DNA of 64,000 nucleotides from Siderastrea siderea (Eukaryota > Cnidaria > Anthozoa > Scleractinia > Rhizangiidae): contig OZ034970.1 of assembly GCA_964030785.1 (NCBI GenBank), forward strand, positions 1,422,911-1,486,910, given 5' to 3'. Every line of letters starts with the position of its first letter. Positions within the stretch are counted from its first letter, which is position 1. Made by a program: the position numbers and the translations under genes. The notes beneath the pieces are model-generated. The model saw only the letters and a program-made list of their open reading frames with translations. It was not told where the DNA came from and searched no databases. Positions 24,193-35,479 of this stretch are shown piece by piece.

Positions 24193-24753
24193 TCATTCCA
24201 CTTCACGAGCGGGTCCTTTGCCTTTGCCTTTGCCTTCGGCTAACTGTTTTTCCAAAGTCTTGCGCCGTTCTCGAATACCTTCTAAAGGCGAACGGATATC
24301 GTCGCCCCGCCTGGTGGAAGGACTCCCTTTCTTGACAAGGGGAATTTGACTGGTGGTAGCTGCTGCTTTGCCTTTCTTGGTCGCCGGTGTAATGGGAGGT
24401 TTCAGGGTCGACGGGCTGCCTTTTATCATGCGCTTCAACCATTGTTCCACGGGTCCCGTCACCAAATCCCCTTTCTCTTTGGCTTCCTCGCCCGGCGGGC
24501 CACCCGGTGCCCCCACACCCACGCCTCCCGGAAATTGACGGATGCGTTTGGTTAACCTGGTTAATTCTTGACTCAATGGTTTGGTTTGGGCATTGACCAG
24601 GGCGGGTGGGAGTTGAGGGTCCGATAACAACACATGTTTTTTGGCAGCTAACGTGGCGGCTTTGTTCAACAAGGCATTTTCGGTTAATTCGCCTTTGTAA
24701 TATTGAATGAGTTGTTCCAAATCCTGGTGGGGAATCATGTACACTTCGTCCAT
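24193..24753 (-). CDS. Hypothetical Maverick protein, possibly virion-associated
   Basis: 186 aa. The N-terminal 70 residues are predicted helical (MIPHQDLEQLIQYYKGELTE, ALLNKAATLAAKKHVLLSD), followed by a Gly/Pro-rich linker and a Lys-rich tail ending KGKGKGPAREVE. It starts inside the end of the 77-residue gene at 24735-24968. I do not recognise a catalytic motif. Position among core and coat genes suggests a minor structural role, which is inference. Confidence 0.6.
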   Translation of the reverse strand: MDEVYMIPHQDLEQLIQYYKGELTENALLNKAATLAAKKHVLLSDPQLPPALVNAQTKPLSQELTRLTKRIRQFPGGVGVGAPGGPPGEEAKEKGDLVTGPVEQWLKRMIKGSPSTLKPPITPATKKGKAAATTSQIPLVKKGSPSTRRGDDIRSPLEGIRERRKTLEKQLAEGKGKGKGPAREVE

Positions 24754-24968
24754 CCTGGTTGTTGGTTACACGCCGGGAAAAGTTCCCCGTCTTCCTGGTC
24801 ACGACAGCTCTCACAAAGCGTGGAGTTCAAGATATGTTGGTACTCTTGATACAACGGGTGATATTTATGCTGCCAATAATGACAATTGTCTTTCCATTTC
24901 TCTGTTTCTCGATTGGCCTCTTGTAACAGACGGACCCACGTGGGGAGCGTTAACGAACACATTGACAT
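24735..24968 (-). CDS. Small Cys-containing hypothetical protein
   Basis: 77 aa starting at the first of two close ATGs. It has a central aromatic/charged helix (WKDNCHYWQHKYHPLYQEYQ) and then a CESC...C pattern that could bind a metal. The stop overlaps the start of the 186-residue gene by 19 bases. No family recognised. Confidence 0.45.
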   Translation of the reverse strand: MSMCSLTLPTWVRLLQEANRETEKWKDNCHYWQHKYHPLYQEYQHILNSTLCESCRDQEDGELFPACNQQPGWTKCT

Positions 24969-24969
24969 A

Positions 24970-25228
24970 ACACGTTATGGAGCCCTTGAAACAACCCTCG
25001 TCCTTTTTGCGTGATCAACCACTGACGACGTTTTTTCACCGAATGTTGACGACGGCCCAAGTCGCGTAGTACCTTTTCATAGGGTCAAAGCTGCGCCAGG
25101 ATGGGCGGGTTCACAGTTCACTCACAGCATTGATTTGATCGGCATTGGCATGTTGTAACAGGTCTTGTCGTTTGAAGCGATTGGCTTCTTGTAACACCGA
25201 CCGAAAAAAGGTAATTGACGTCGAAGCC
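24970..25228 (-). pseudogene. Decayed core-protein-like gene remnant
   Basis: On the minus strand a broken frame reads like the helix-plus-basic proteins common in Mavericks: VLQEANRFKRQDLLQHANAD and, after a break, VLRDLGRRQHSVKKRRQWL and a Gly-rich end. Related proteins are thought to sit in the virion core. At least one frameshift and one stop interrupt it. Called from pattern only. Confidence 0.4.
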
Positions 25229-25234
25229 GTTGCA

Positions 25235-25732
25235 TCTTATCGGTGACGGCGACGATACCGTTGGTTGGCTTTTTGGATCGTGCGTTTTATATGTTTATCC
25301 GTTTCGAGAGCCACGGCTTTCCCCAACCCCGCCATTGCTGGGACCAACAAGTTCAAAAACCCTCCTTGTTGACGTCGTCGTCGTCGTCGTCGTCGTCGTG
25401 GTCTTCTTCTTAAACGCTGAAGGGCTTTGTTTTGTTTGATGAGGTCCTGCGTTTTCTTTATAGCCTTGACGGGTATTGCGTTTCAAATCTTACCACCAAA
25501 CCCCGCCTTGTTGGGGTCGTCGTCGATAATACTGTACATTGTTGGTAATGCCTTTCAATGCTTGAGCGCCTAGTTTTCCTAAGGCGAGTCCAAACCCGGG
25601 AGCTGGACCTCATAGAACCATATTCATGCCATGCGCTATTTTATCCACCAAACGTGGTTTGCGACGAATTAAAGCCCCTCCTCTTTGACGTCGTTTTCTT
25701 TTCGTGGGTCGTCTTCTTTTTCTGACGGCCAT
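25235..25732 (-). pseudogene. Arg-rich core protein genes, broken
   Basis: Starts at ATG 25732 with a very basic N-terminus (MAVRKRRRPTKRKRRQRGG), a protamine/adenovirus core-like composition, and meets an in-frame TGA at 25610-25612. Below it, 25400-25290 holds a second basic block encoded by a run of CGA codons (a CGT microsatellite on the + strand) leading into QQGGFLNLLVPAMAGLGK, which resembles the pX-like protein at 37486. A TATA-like GGATAAAACG lies at 25765-25774. Probably one or two DNA-condensing virion proteins. Confidence 0.5.
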
Positions 25733-25773
25733 GGTTCTAGGAGTGTGGAACTGGGAGGGAGCGGCGTTTTATC

Positions 25774-26272
25774 CTATTCCGTCCAATAGCCTTTCGACAT
25801 TAAGGGACGAGGACATCCATCCACGTAGCATTGCGCCTCCACGGGCTGGTACACAAAGTGACGGTGGTAATCTTGCACACACCGTTTGGGTAACGGAGGG
25901 GTGAAATCCACAATGGTATCATCCAACGTTTGCATCTTGATCAAAAACCCTTCCAGTCCCTCCAAGGGAACGCCACGCACATAGGTTTTCGATTCGGTCA
26001 AGGCTTTGGCATAACTCGTAAACGCAAATCGACTCATGGCTACTTTAAACCGGTATTGATTAAAATCATTCCATCCTTTGACCACCGTGCCCACGGCCGC
26101 CAAACACGCCACCAATGTACTGTTGTCCAATAGGGGACCGGCAATCATGCCCGCGGCCATCAGGAGTAACGCCAATCCATTGAACAAGGCGTTGACAAAC
26201 TTGAAATTATTCAACATTTTTCGATAACACCACCACCATTGTTGGTGGTAAAAGGCATACAAGGAATGCATG
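25774..26272 (-). pseudogene. Membrane protein gene, cut by the retrotransposon
   Basis: 165 codons remain on this side. Two hydrophobic segments (VNALFNGLALLLMAAGMIAG and LVACLAAVGTVV) are followed by an amphipathic region and a Cys-containing tail (CVQDYHR, CYVDGCPRPL). The frame reaches the retrotransposon's CATG duplication, where an ATG also lies, and stays open on the other side over 33354-33500, so the insertion falls in or right at the start of this gene. No named family; the two-helix-plus-tail plan fits a virion or host-membrane protein. Confidence 0.55.
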
Positions 26273-26461
26273 TGTTGCCAGGCAGAAGAAGCGACAATAA
26301 ATCCACCAATGTCCTTTTATTTGGCTGTCTACTCGAATAATATACAGTAACCGATCGAACAAACACACTAACAACAGATCGACCGAATTCGCACGAGGTT
26401 TTTAACCTCGTTCCCAGGTTCTCTCGTTCCAAGGTTGTTACGTCACTTATATAACGTCACA
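26273..26461 (-). repeat. 3' LTR of the gypsy element
   Basis: 189 bp with TG...CA ends (TGTGACG...GGCAACA read on the minus strand). A TATATAAG box lies near its start. It matches 33163-33350 apart from one extra C and one G/C change. Confidence 0.92.
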
Positions 26462-26472
26462 CACTCCCCAAC
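26462..26472 (-). other. Polypurine tract
   Basis: GTTGGGGAGTG on the minus strand directly upstream of the 3' LTR, the position where plus-strand DNA synthesis is primed. Confidence 0.6.
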
Positions 26473-26852
26473 TTTGAAAATGTCCTCTGGAACATTTGAT
26501 ACTGCAATGTTCAGTAGAGTTCTAAACTCCCATAAAGATATGCCACATTATAATATTCTCACTCTCATTGCTTGTCTTCTTTGCATTATGTGGGTTGATC
26601 AGGCCCAATGTCAGCAACTTCATACAAACAAAACTTAGGAAAATACAAATCTTGAAAAACCTATCCATGTTCACTCATAACTTAAAGATGGCACAGTCAT
26701 AGTTCTTGAATAACTATATCACTTATTTGCCCATTTGAAAGGCATGGCAGCACAAAAGAAAAGACTTATAATAATTCCACAAATAATACAATAATTGTCT
26801 GTTCAACAACAACGTCATTAAGAGTCTTAAACAGTCAGTAAACCTGGATGCA

Positions 26853-29800
26853 TCACGCATACATCATCTGCATATACGGCGGGTACACCAAAGGAACATA
26901 ACAGGGTGGTGCATGGTACTGGTGTGTAGGTAACATCCATGGTGGTTGGAAAGGTGGATAGCACCATCCAGGTACAAGATTGGAACCAGTTTGAACACTA
27001 CATATGGTTGGCTGTCCCAGTGTATTGTATGTAAACATCCTTGGTGGCTGACGAACACGCTGGGGCCGATTCGGTTCTGAAACTTGTTCTGGTTCTGGCT
27101 GTTGGTGTGGTCCAGGATCCAGTTCTGGCTGTTGTTCTGGTTGGAATCCTTGATCTGGTTCAAACTCTTGTTCTGGTTCAGGGGCGCTTGCTGAAGTCTC
27201 ATCATGGTCTGGTCCTTCCCCCATTTCCTCAGGCATGGCTCCATCCTCAGCATATTCTGAGTGTTCTTCGCTAACTTCCTCAGGTCTTGTCGTAGATGTT
27301 ACAAGTGGCACTGTGTCCAAATCTCTGGGTGCCAGGCCAGGTATGTCCTTCTCCTCATCTTCACTGTCGCTCTCATTATGGTTAGGTTGATGACCTCTCT
27401 CTTTGTGCTGCCTAGTACGAACAGATGTGCTCCTCCTCTCTTGGACTGGCTGCTGCACGAACTCCTGAGTATCTGCATGGAGGCAGTCACATGGCAGTAA
27501 GAGATTCCTGTGTAGTACTCTTGTTTTGTCTGGGTCTCCCTCCGGGCTCACCTGGTAGATGGGTAAGTCCCCTTTCTGCTCTCTTACGACATGTATTTTC
27601 TGTTCCCAATACGACCGGAGTTTCCCTGGTCCACCACGCTGTGACAAATTTCGGACCAATACCCTGTCCCCGGGTTGCAGATTTGAAAATCTCACTTTGC
27701 GGTCATACTGCCGTTTGCCATCCGTTGCAGACTTGGACGTGTTCTTTAGGGCCAGTGAGTATGCTTCCTTCATAGCGACTTTCCACTTGTCTGCGTATTC
27801 CGTGTGGGTCACATTAGCTTCCTCTAAAGATGGTTCAAATATCAGATCCACTGGCAGGCGTGGTGACCTCCCAAACAATAGGTAAAACGGTGAGAACCCA
27901 GTTGATTCACTCTAGGTACAATTGTAGGCATGTACAACCTTGGGCACATACTCCGACCACTTAGATTTCTTCTCTTCAGGTAGTGTTCGTAACATTGACA
28001 GCAATGTCTGGTTGAATCTCTCTGCTTTACTATTACACTGTGGATGGTAGGGCGTGGTCCTTGAACGTATCATTCCACACGACTGCTGCAACTGGTGAAA
28101 CAAATTGTTTTCAAATTCTCTTCCCTGATCGTGCAGAATGCGGGCTGGCAATCCGAAACGAAGTATGAAATCGTTGTAGAGCTTGTCAGCTGCTGTCCGA
28201 GCTGACTTATTCCTAGTAGGATATGCCTGCGCAAATCGTGTGAAGTGGTCAACAATGACAAGAATGTATTCGTACCCACCAGAGCTTCTTTCCAGGTGCA
28301 GGTAATCAATAGAAATTAATTCAAAGGGTGCATTGGTGACAATAGGTTGGAGAGGAGCACGCGTAGACACATTTGGTCGCCTTTGCTTCAGACAACTGCA
28401 CACCTTGGTCACGAAGTGAGTAATGTCTCGCTGCATGTAGGGCCAGTAAAATCTTTCGCGGGCTAGCTGCAGTACTCTCTCTGCCTCCAAATGACCCATC
28501 TTTTGATGTAGCTCCTTGTAGACCAAGCGGTGGAATTGCTTTGGCAACACCAGCTGTAGATTATGTCCACACTTCCTCCTCAAGAGCCCATCGCTTCCAA
28601 TTTCCAGCTTCGGCCATTCACGTAGCAACTTTCTTGTATGGAGTAATTCTCTAGAGATTTCATGGATTGCTGGTTTGCGTCCATTGAGTTTGTATGCAAG
28701 GACTCTGCCAATACTTGGGTCTTCTTTCTGAGCTGTCAGAATGACTTGAGGCTCGATTTGATGATAATTCCTGGAATCAAGTAGATTAGAGTCAAGGTTC
28801 AACGGATCTGTTCTATCACTGACTGCTGTTATCCAGACTGTATCACCGTTCTGAAGTGCCTTTACACCAGACAAAGTTGCACTGATCACATCCTGTGAAG
28901 TCTCTTGTATACAAGTAGGAATGTACTGGTTGATGTCCAAAGGGATTCTTGACAAGGTGTCAGCATCTTTGTTTGCTTTACCGGGTCTGTACTTTATCTC
29001 AAAATTGTAATCAGCCAGCTCTGACACCCAGCGATGTCCAGTTGAATTAAGTTTCGCTGTCGATAAATTATACGTCAGGGGGTTATTGTCCGTGTAAACA
29101 GTGAATGATGGTGCGTAGTACAGACAGTCCCTGAACTGTTCACAGATAGCTCATTTCAAAGCTAAAAACTCTAACTTTCCAGAATGAAGGTGATAATTTT
29201 TCTCCGCAGGAGTGAGTGTTCTAGATCCATATCCTATGACACGCATTTTACCAGACTGTCGTTGATAAAGCACTGCTCCCAGCCCTTCATTCGACGCATC
29301 TGTGTGTAGTACAAATGGGAGATCATAATCTGGATAACCAAGAATTGGCGGGTTAGCCAGACAGTCCACAAGTTTCTCTAACACTCCTTGATGTTCTCGT
29401 GTCCAAACAATTGCATGCTTGGATGACGCTTGTGTACCATTTCCTTTCTGACTACGCCTTTCTGTTTGATTAGGATGCCTGCTAGTCTTAGCCCTAGGTG
29501 ATTTCAAGAGTTCGAAGAGAGGCTGTGCAATTCTGGAGAAGTCCTGTATGTATTTTCGGTAATACCCCAGCAAGCCCAGGAGTTTTCTCACATCGCCAAC
29601 AGTTTTTGGGTTAGTCTCTTTGAGTGCCAAAACCGCCTTAACATTTGAAGTATCCACTCGATATCCGTCAGCAGAAACAATCCTTCCCAGGTAATTGACC
29701 TCCTTCTTGAACATTTTGCATTTTCTGGCTTTCAGCTTTATTCCGTGTTCACGTAGCCTCCTCAAAACTGTCCGAACATTTTCAATGTGCTCCTCAAAGG

Positions 29801-32800
29801 TTCTGCTGAAAACAACCACATCATCCAAATAAGGCACACAAATTTCATCTCTAAGTCCTTCCAAACAGTCCTCCATAAATCTTTGAAATTCTCCAGGAGC
29901 ATTTCTAAGACCGAATGGGATCCTCACCCACTCGTAAAGGCCCCACGGTGTTACAAATGAAGTCATGTGTTGACATTGAGGGCTGATAAATCCCTGGTGA
30001 TAAGCATTTCCTTGATCCAGAAGAGAACACCACTTGTTCCCTCCAAGATTCTCAATGGTGGTTTGTACCCGAGGAAGCGGATGTCGGTCTGGCACTGTTC
30101 TCCTGTTCAGCTCACGAAAGTCCACACACAGTCTCAAAGAACCGTCCTTTTTCCGCACACAAACTACTGGCGATGAGTAGGCTGAGCGTGACTTCCGCAC
30201 CCATCCACGGTTCAGTAAATCTTCAACATATTGCTTCACTTCTGGATACAAAGGCTTTGGAATAGCTGTATAGTTTTTTTGGACTGGACGATTATCGGAC
30301 AGGTTAATTTTGAGTTGCAGACCTTCCGCGCACCCTACGTCATCATCATCTTTCGAAAAGGAATCTGCTTCCTCTTTGAGCATGTTCACTACTGCAATTT
30401 TCTGATCTTCTGTCAAATCTCCTAAATCAACATCTGGAGGTGGATTGCTAGTCTCACTTTGACATTCCTTCATTACAGTTGCATCTGATTGCAATCCGGG
30501 CTCTTCTCCCTCCTCTGACGATTTGTCACTAGAAGAAACACAGTCTGCTGAACTTTCTTCATCCTCTCTCTTTCTTACTTCTAATGGTGTTACAGATTTG
30601 ACTAGCTGGAGCTTGCCTAACACTGTCCTGTTTCTTAAGGTAATGTCATGGTCTGTGGTATTTCTCACTTGAATTTTGACACGTGATGAAGCACTACCTC
30701 TGATAGTTACTAATGTTTCAGGGACCTCAAGTGCTGATGGCCATGGTGATTCAACATCTGGTTCAAACAATACTGGAAGTCTTGATTCAGTCGGGCCAGT
30801 ATTAACAGAACAAGTTACTGCTACTGTCCCATTCTTAGAAACTACCACATCCCTTTTGGTTACTTTAACACTACACAGTTCACTTGGAGTGTTAGTCCTA
30901 ATGAGACCAATCAAAGCTTTAACATTCTCCTGCTTTGCATTTGGAAGGCTTGAGCTCAAGGCATTGACTAAAGTCTCTTCATAATTGTTTGGTGGCTCAC
31001 CTACAGGGTTTCTTACAATTTCTTCAATTACATTGTATCCAATAATAGGGTGATCCATAGCTTCTGTTGAGATCAGGAAGGGTACTGACATACCATGTTT
31101 GTCATCTGAGGTCATTAGTTTGAAAGAAACTTCAATCCATTCTTCATATGGGATTTCTGTACCATTAGCTGCTTTCAGATCAAGTCCTTTGTCATTAAGC
31201 AGTTCATCCATTTGACGACTCTCAGCTGTAGGCAGGTTCTCAGCAATCCAATCCTTGGAAACAATAGAAACTTGGGCACCAGTGTCCCATAATGCTTCAG
31301 TTTGAACATTGTTCATAACACACTGAACCATACATCTCTTTCCCACCAATTTTGCAACTTTAGCATGTTGGTTTGGTGTTAGGTGACTAACATACATGCC
31401 ACTGTCAGAAAGATCTCTTTTCTCCTCATTAGACAGATACTTGATTACACTACACAACTGCTTATGCTTAATCCAGTGAGCTCTTTGGCATTTCTGAGAA
31501 CAGTAATGTACTGAATGACAATTGGAACATTGCTTTAGAGATAATCCTCTCCTGCCACAGTTAACACAAACATGGGACCTTTTAATGTGGTCATCAGCTA
31601 CTCCCTGTCCCGCGGTGGTAGCCTCCTCCGGTTTCCCTGATTTGGTATGTTGGCTGCACCCCCGCGACATCCTCGTGCAAAATGAACCACAGCGGAAACA
31701 GTGGTCACAGAACTCTTGGTTTGCTGTTTGGCATGCTGGGCAGACACGTCTCCTTTGGTTCTCAAATGGTTGCCTAAAGTGAACTCTGTCTCTCTCTTTG
31801 GTATTCTGGGAAGCCATGGCTTCTTTCAAGACAGCAATATCCGATTGGACAGCCTCAAGGGTGACCATTAATCTGTCAGGCCTGTCAGACTTCGCTTCCT
31901 TTTTTGACCCAGGCTTTTTTTGCTGCATTTGACCACCTGATTCGGTCTGCTCGCCTTCAACTTCCAAACAATTTACTCTGATGTTTTTGTGATTGGTAGC
32001 TCCAAGCTTACCCTTTCGTTCTGACTCTTCAGATACAACCACATTGATTTGTTCCATTAACTCTTCATCAGTAACATCTACTTTCTGGAGGAATGGCCGC
32101 AATTTATTACGGACAGATTCATCTTGTAGGCCAGTTTCAACAGCGTGCAGAAACAAGAGATGAACCAGAGAGGATTCATATTTTACAGTACCACCCTCAG
32201 CTTGCGATGCAAAGAGAACCTGTTGTCTTAAATCAAGGGCCCTTATTAAGAAGTCTTAGGGAGTTTCCTTCGGTCATTGGCACATTGTTGTTAGTTCTTG
32301 GTACAGTTCAGTACCTGACTTCTGCTTGTAATGGGCTCTTAACATCTGCCTTAGTTTTGCTAAGGTAAGCTCTTTCATGGTTTCTAAGTATGATCTCAAC
32401 TTCAAGTTGGGGCTAATAGCACGAATATCTGCATAAATTATCTCCCGTTCTTTATATCCTTTCTCAAGCCCTGCATCTATTTGGCGAATTAAACTAACGA
32501 AGGACAATCTGTCCTTTTGTTCCTCTCCTCCAATAACACCCATGATCTTAAAATCTCTCCTAAGAGCAGTTTTTACATCAATGAGTGACACGTTACCTTC
32601 TTTTGGTGCTTTTGGGTCCTCCTGCTTTATCGAAGCCTGCTCCATTTTCTTCTTGTACGACTCCATCATTTCCTCGAATTGTTTACATAGTGCTTCGTAT
32701 TCCAATTTCGGTTTTACCGATTCTTCTTTGTTTTGCCCTGTTTCTTCGAGTGGTGGTGGCGTCCCAGCAATAAAATTCTTAAGTTCCGTAAGATATTCAA

Positions 32801-33014
32801 CTTTACTTTCCGTTTGTTCAAGCTCAACTTCAACTTTTGCACGAACGATCCGCGACATGGCAAGCTTACTCTTTCCTTTGTATTCCTTTGATTCCAAACC
32901 CACATGCTCCGCTAACTGCTCCATTTCCACGATCGGGAGCTTACAAATTCCTCCCTCAACTTGAAGTTGCAGTTCTTCGAGCTCTGAATCCATCATCTTT
33001 CTTCTTGTTACCAC
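26853..33014 (-). pseudogene. Gypsy gag-pol, one frame with four nonsense codons
   Basis: A single frame of about 2,050 codons. Gag (from 33014) is helical and charged, then has Cys clusters ([15 protein letters not shown]) and a MYND zinc finger (CVNCGRRG...[15 protein letters not shown]...HKQLC) where a CCHC knuckle would be usual. Next are a retropepsin ([11 protein letters not shown]), reverse transcriptase ([11 protein letters not shown]), RNase H ([14 protein letters not shown]), integrase HHCC zinc domain (HLEAERVL...CSCLKQRRP), DDE core ([29 protein letters not shown]) and a C-terminal Pro/Glu/Gln-rich tail. Stops lie at 32274, 32256, 29151 and 27912, all substitutions without frame change. 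The copy cannot make full-length Pol by itself. Confidence 0.92.
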
Positions 33015-33144
33015 ATAAGCTTATGTTCTAGTGCAGTTAAAGGATACGCAAACCACAATTCACCGCCATTACTTCGATCGGCATTCCTTCGCTTTGATTA
33101 CGGTCTCCACAGAAAACAACGCAAAACATCGGTTGAACAACGGT

Positions 33145-33160
33145 CCTGGCGGGGTCGCCA
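33145..33160 (-). other. Primer-binding site
   Basis: TGGCGACCCCGCCAGG on the minus strand, two bases inside the 5' LTR. It starts with TGG, complementary to a tRNA 3' CCA end, as needed for minus-strand priming. The exact tRNA was not identified. Confidence 0.7.
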
Positions 33161-33162
33161 AA

Positions 33163-33350
33163 TGTTGCAGGCAGAAGAAGCGACAATAAATCCACCAATG
33201 TCCTTTTATTTGGCTGTCTACTCGAATAATATACAGTAACCGATCGAACAAACACACTAACAACAGATCGACCGAATTCGCACGAGGTTTTTAACCTCGT
33301 TCCCAGGTTCTCTCGTTCCAAGGTTCTTACGTCACTTATATAACGTCACA
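33163..33350 (-). repeat. 5' LTR of the gypsy element
   Basis: 188 bp, TG...CA ends, the promoter-bearing LTR for the minus-strand transcript. Nearly identical to the LTR at 26273-26461. Confidence 0.92.
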
Positions 33351-33438
33351 CATGCGTTGTAACAATTCCGGCGGGAAGGGGACGTCATGACGTCGGGATC
33401 CATTCAATAAAGACAGGACCGTTTTTTGAGCCAAGGGC

Positions 33439-34200
33439 TCACGTCGAAAGCCGGGACGAAGAGCTTTGCACGGTCGGTGGTCCTCCCTGTTTATAACTGG
33501 TCACGATACTATTGGTCATGGTGACAGCGGCAATTTCTCGACCTTGTGCCAATTGTTCTTGATCTTGTAACATCATACATAAATGTCGTTGTAAATCGGC
33601 TTGACCCAAGGTACGAGGCTGACTCCCAGAACTCCAAGATCCTCGAGGGGTGGTTTGTTGGGCGGGATCGGGGGGTGTCCAAGGTAACCTGGGGGGTCGT
33701 AGGGGTTGTCGTGGGCGTCGTCCTCGTCCTCGGCCTCGACCTCGTCCCGGTTGTCCACGGGGAGTACTGCGACGACTGCCTCCACTGCCGCCACTGCAAT
33801 CATCTCCACCCCCACCTCCGCCACCCCCGGCACCCGCCGCGGCCAAGGGTATGCTCACATGACTCGCCGGGGTTCGAGCACCGGGCGACAATACTCAGGC
33901 GCTCCCCCAACTAAGAGGGGTGTGCGCTCCATCGGTCGACGGGGTGCGAGACGCTTGACTCCCTACTCCGGCAAGGGACGCAGCCCCAAACGTACTGGGG
34001 GAGGGCAGCTGTTCCACATAGGCGATCATGTCCTCGACGCTCATTTCATCAAAGGCTTGGTCGATCAAGCTTCGGTCCCCTGTATCCAAAATTTCTTGGA
34101 TGGTGCCGGGGGACACTTAGTTGGTGGTGGTCGTACCCACCCCGGCCGGGGACACGGTGTCGTACGCTTGCAGAGGACGTGGGGATCCATCATCGGCCAT
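33439..34200 (-). pseudogene. Gly/Arg/Pro-rich Maverick protein, two in-frame stops
   Basis: ATG 34200 stands 34 bp below a TATA box (GTCTATAAATGG, 34234-34245). The frame has TAA at 34117-34119 and TGA at 33895-33897 and otherwise runs to 33439, about 250 codons. Order: a short acidic start, a helical segment (DRSLIDQAFDEMSVEDMIAY), a poly-Gly then Arg-Gly-rich middle, and a helical end (DLQRHLCMMLQDQEQLAQG). No known fold; the composition suggests a nucleic-acid-associated or scaffold-type virion protein. Confidence 0.5.
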
Positions 34201-34237
34201 GCTCGGTCTTTCGAAGGACCGTTCAAAGGGTCTCCAT

Positions 34238-34922
34238 TTATAGACGTTTTTGATAGATGCGAGTCCATCCTTCGTCTTTTAAGAGGTGACTCAACAAGCG
34301 TTGTTGATCGGAGGAGGCCGGATGTAAATCCAAGACCAAATACCCATAAGGCCGCATGGTGGCTTGATGAAAGGTATCTAAACTGTCTTTCAAGGTGGTG
34401 GGAAACGATTGAAGCAACACGTTGCGCACCCCCAATTGATCGCGGGGGTTCTTGAACGCCACAATGCGCATTGCGGGAAATACTTTTGGCATATCTGCCG
34501 ACGGGAAACATGTCTTGGCACAAATAAAGCACCGTCACGTTTTGATGATGGGAATGTTTGGTGAATAAATCCAACACGCGTTTATCGTGACTCCCTTCGT
34601 CCATCAAATCATCCAAGACCATCACCCCTTTACGCCCTGGAGGAAACCATGACAGCAAGGCTTGATGATCGGGAATGCCTTCGTGAAACATCACCCCACG
34701 ATCTTGCATGCCTTGAAATCGATCTTGCCATGCACCATAACAATAATGCACTTGGGTCGGTGGGGTTTCAAACAAGTCCGGGTTGTCTAACAAGAGTTTT
34801 TCCGTAAACACGGTTTTCCCGCATCCCGATGGCCCCACCACCAAAATACTGGACGGGGTATGAAAACGAAACGGTTTACCCACTTGCATGACCGTCCGAC
34901 ACAAAAAATGACACAGCTTCAT
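34238..34922 (-). pseudogene. FtsK/HerA-type genome-packaging ATPase, frameshifted
   Basis: Packages DNA into the capsid in this virus group (A32-like). Start ATG 34922, just after the protease stop. Walker A is GPSGCGKT (residues ~31-38) and Walker B VMVLDDLMDE; a conserved Gln-containing strand follows (VLYLCQDMF). The frame shifts near 34455-34490: the proper C-terminus (VAFKNPRDQLGVRNVLLQSF, typical of the family) is in another frame ending at 34238, whereas the first frame runs on into unrelated residues to 34065. About 228 codons in total. Confidence 0.85.
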
Positions 34923-34933
34923 TTTCAACCTTT

Positions 34934-35476
34934 TTAGTAACAACCACGTTGATGATACGGGTGACAACACACTTGGTACCATCTCGTTTCTTGGCCTACA
35001 ATCAATTGTTTCAGGCGATGACCGGCTTGATGGTCATTGCTTACATAATCCACATCGGAACAGTCATTTAAAAAATCTTGCAAGGTGCGTCCACGGGCTT
35101 TGGCTTTCAAGTACAACAAGGGGTAATCGCCACACGACTTGCTAGAGATGGCTTGCAGGGACTTGCCATTGGTCACCACGTACTTCCAATGTTTTACAAT
35201 CCACGCTCGGAACGGGGCGGCTTGCTCGTACGTTTCCAACGGCAATGCATAACTGTCCATCACTTCACACACGTTCTGATCGGTCCAGACCGCTAACCAA
35301 TGTTGCCCGGGTTGGTTGTGCGGGTCCGTGTTCACAATGTAACCTTGCGGGGTGGTCTTGCGAGGGGTCTTGGGTAATCGGTCACAGGCCACCGTATCGT
35401 AAAACACCGGTTTCAATTGAGGGTCGTCGCGAGCTAAATAATCCAACTGCACATTATTCAAGGCCACGTATTCCAT
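34934..35476 (-). CDS. Adenovirus-type cysteine protease (adenain-like)
   Basis: 180 aa, intact. It should mature capsid and core proteins in the particle. The catalytic residues are in order: His in PGQHWLAVW, an acidic residue in EVMDSY, Gln in SLQAIS and Cys in SKSCGDY. Length is near the family's usual ~200. ATG 35476 lies four bases below the capsid gene's natural stop (35480-35482), and its own stop is 11 bases above the ATPase start, a compact virus-like layout. Confidence 0.88.
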   Translation of the reverse strand: MEYVALNNVQLDYLARDDPQLKPVFYDTVACDRLPKTPRKTTPQGYIVNTDPHNQPGQHWLAVWTDQNVCEVMDSYALPLETYEQAAPFRAWIVKHWKYVVTNGKSLQAISSKSCGDYPLLYLKAKARGRTLQDFLNDCSDVDYVSNDHQAGHRLKQLIVGQETRWYQVCCHPYHQRGCY

Positions 35477-35479
35477 TTT

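Larger units (their letters stand above)
26273..33350 (-). mobile_element. Ty3/gypsy LTR retrotransposon nested in the Maverick
   Basis: 7,078 bp in minus orientation, flanked by CATG direct repeats at 26269-26272 and 33351-33354. LTRs of 189 and 188 bp differ by one substitution and one indel, so the insertion is recent. Order of domains is gag, protease, RT, RNase H, integrase, as in Ty3/gypsy (Metaviridae). A primer-binding site and polypurine tract are in the right places. Coding capacity is interrupted by nonsense codons. Confidence 0.94.

Noticed and set aside
26211..33321. 73- and 94-residue frames over the LTRs (MERENLGTRLKTSCEF...)
   Set aside because: They translate the LTR itself in both copies and are not an accessory gene.
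33546..34455. + strand frames of 122 and 249 residues opposite the Gly/Arg-rich gene and ATPase
   Set aside because: Antisense shadows with Ser/Thr/Arg bias; Walker motifs are on the other strand.
34065..34455. C-terminal extension of the ATPase frame down to 34065
   Set aside because: After the frameshift the residues lose similarity to the family, while another frame carries the expected C-terminus.
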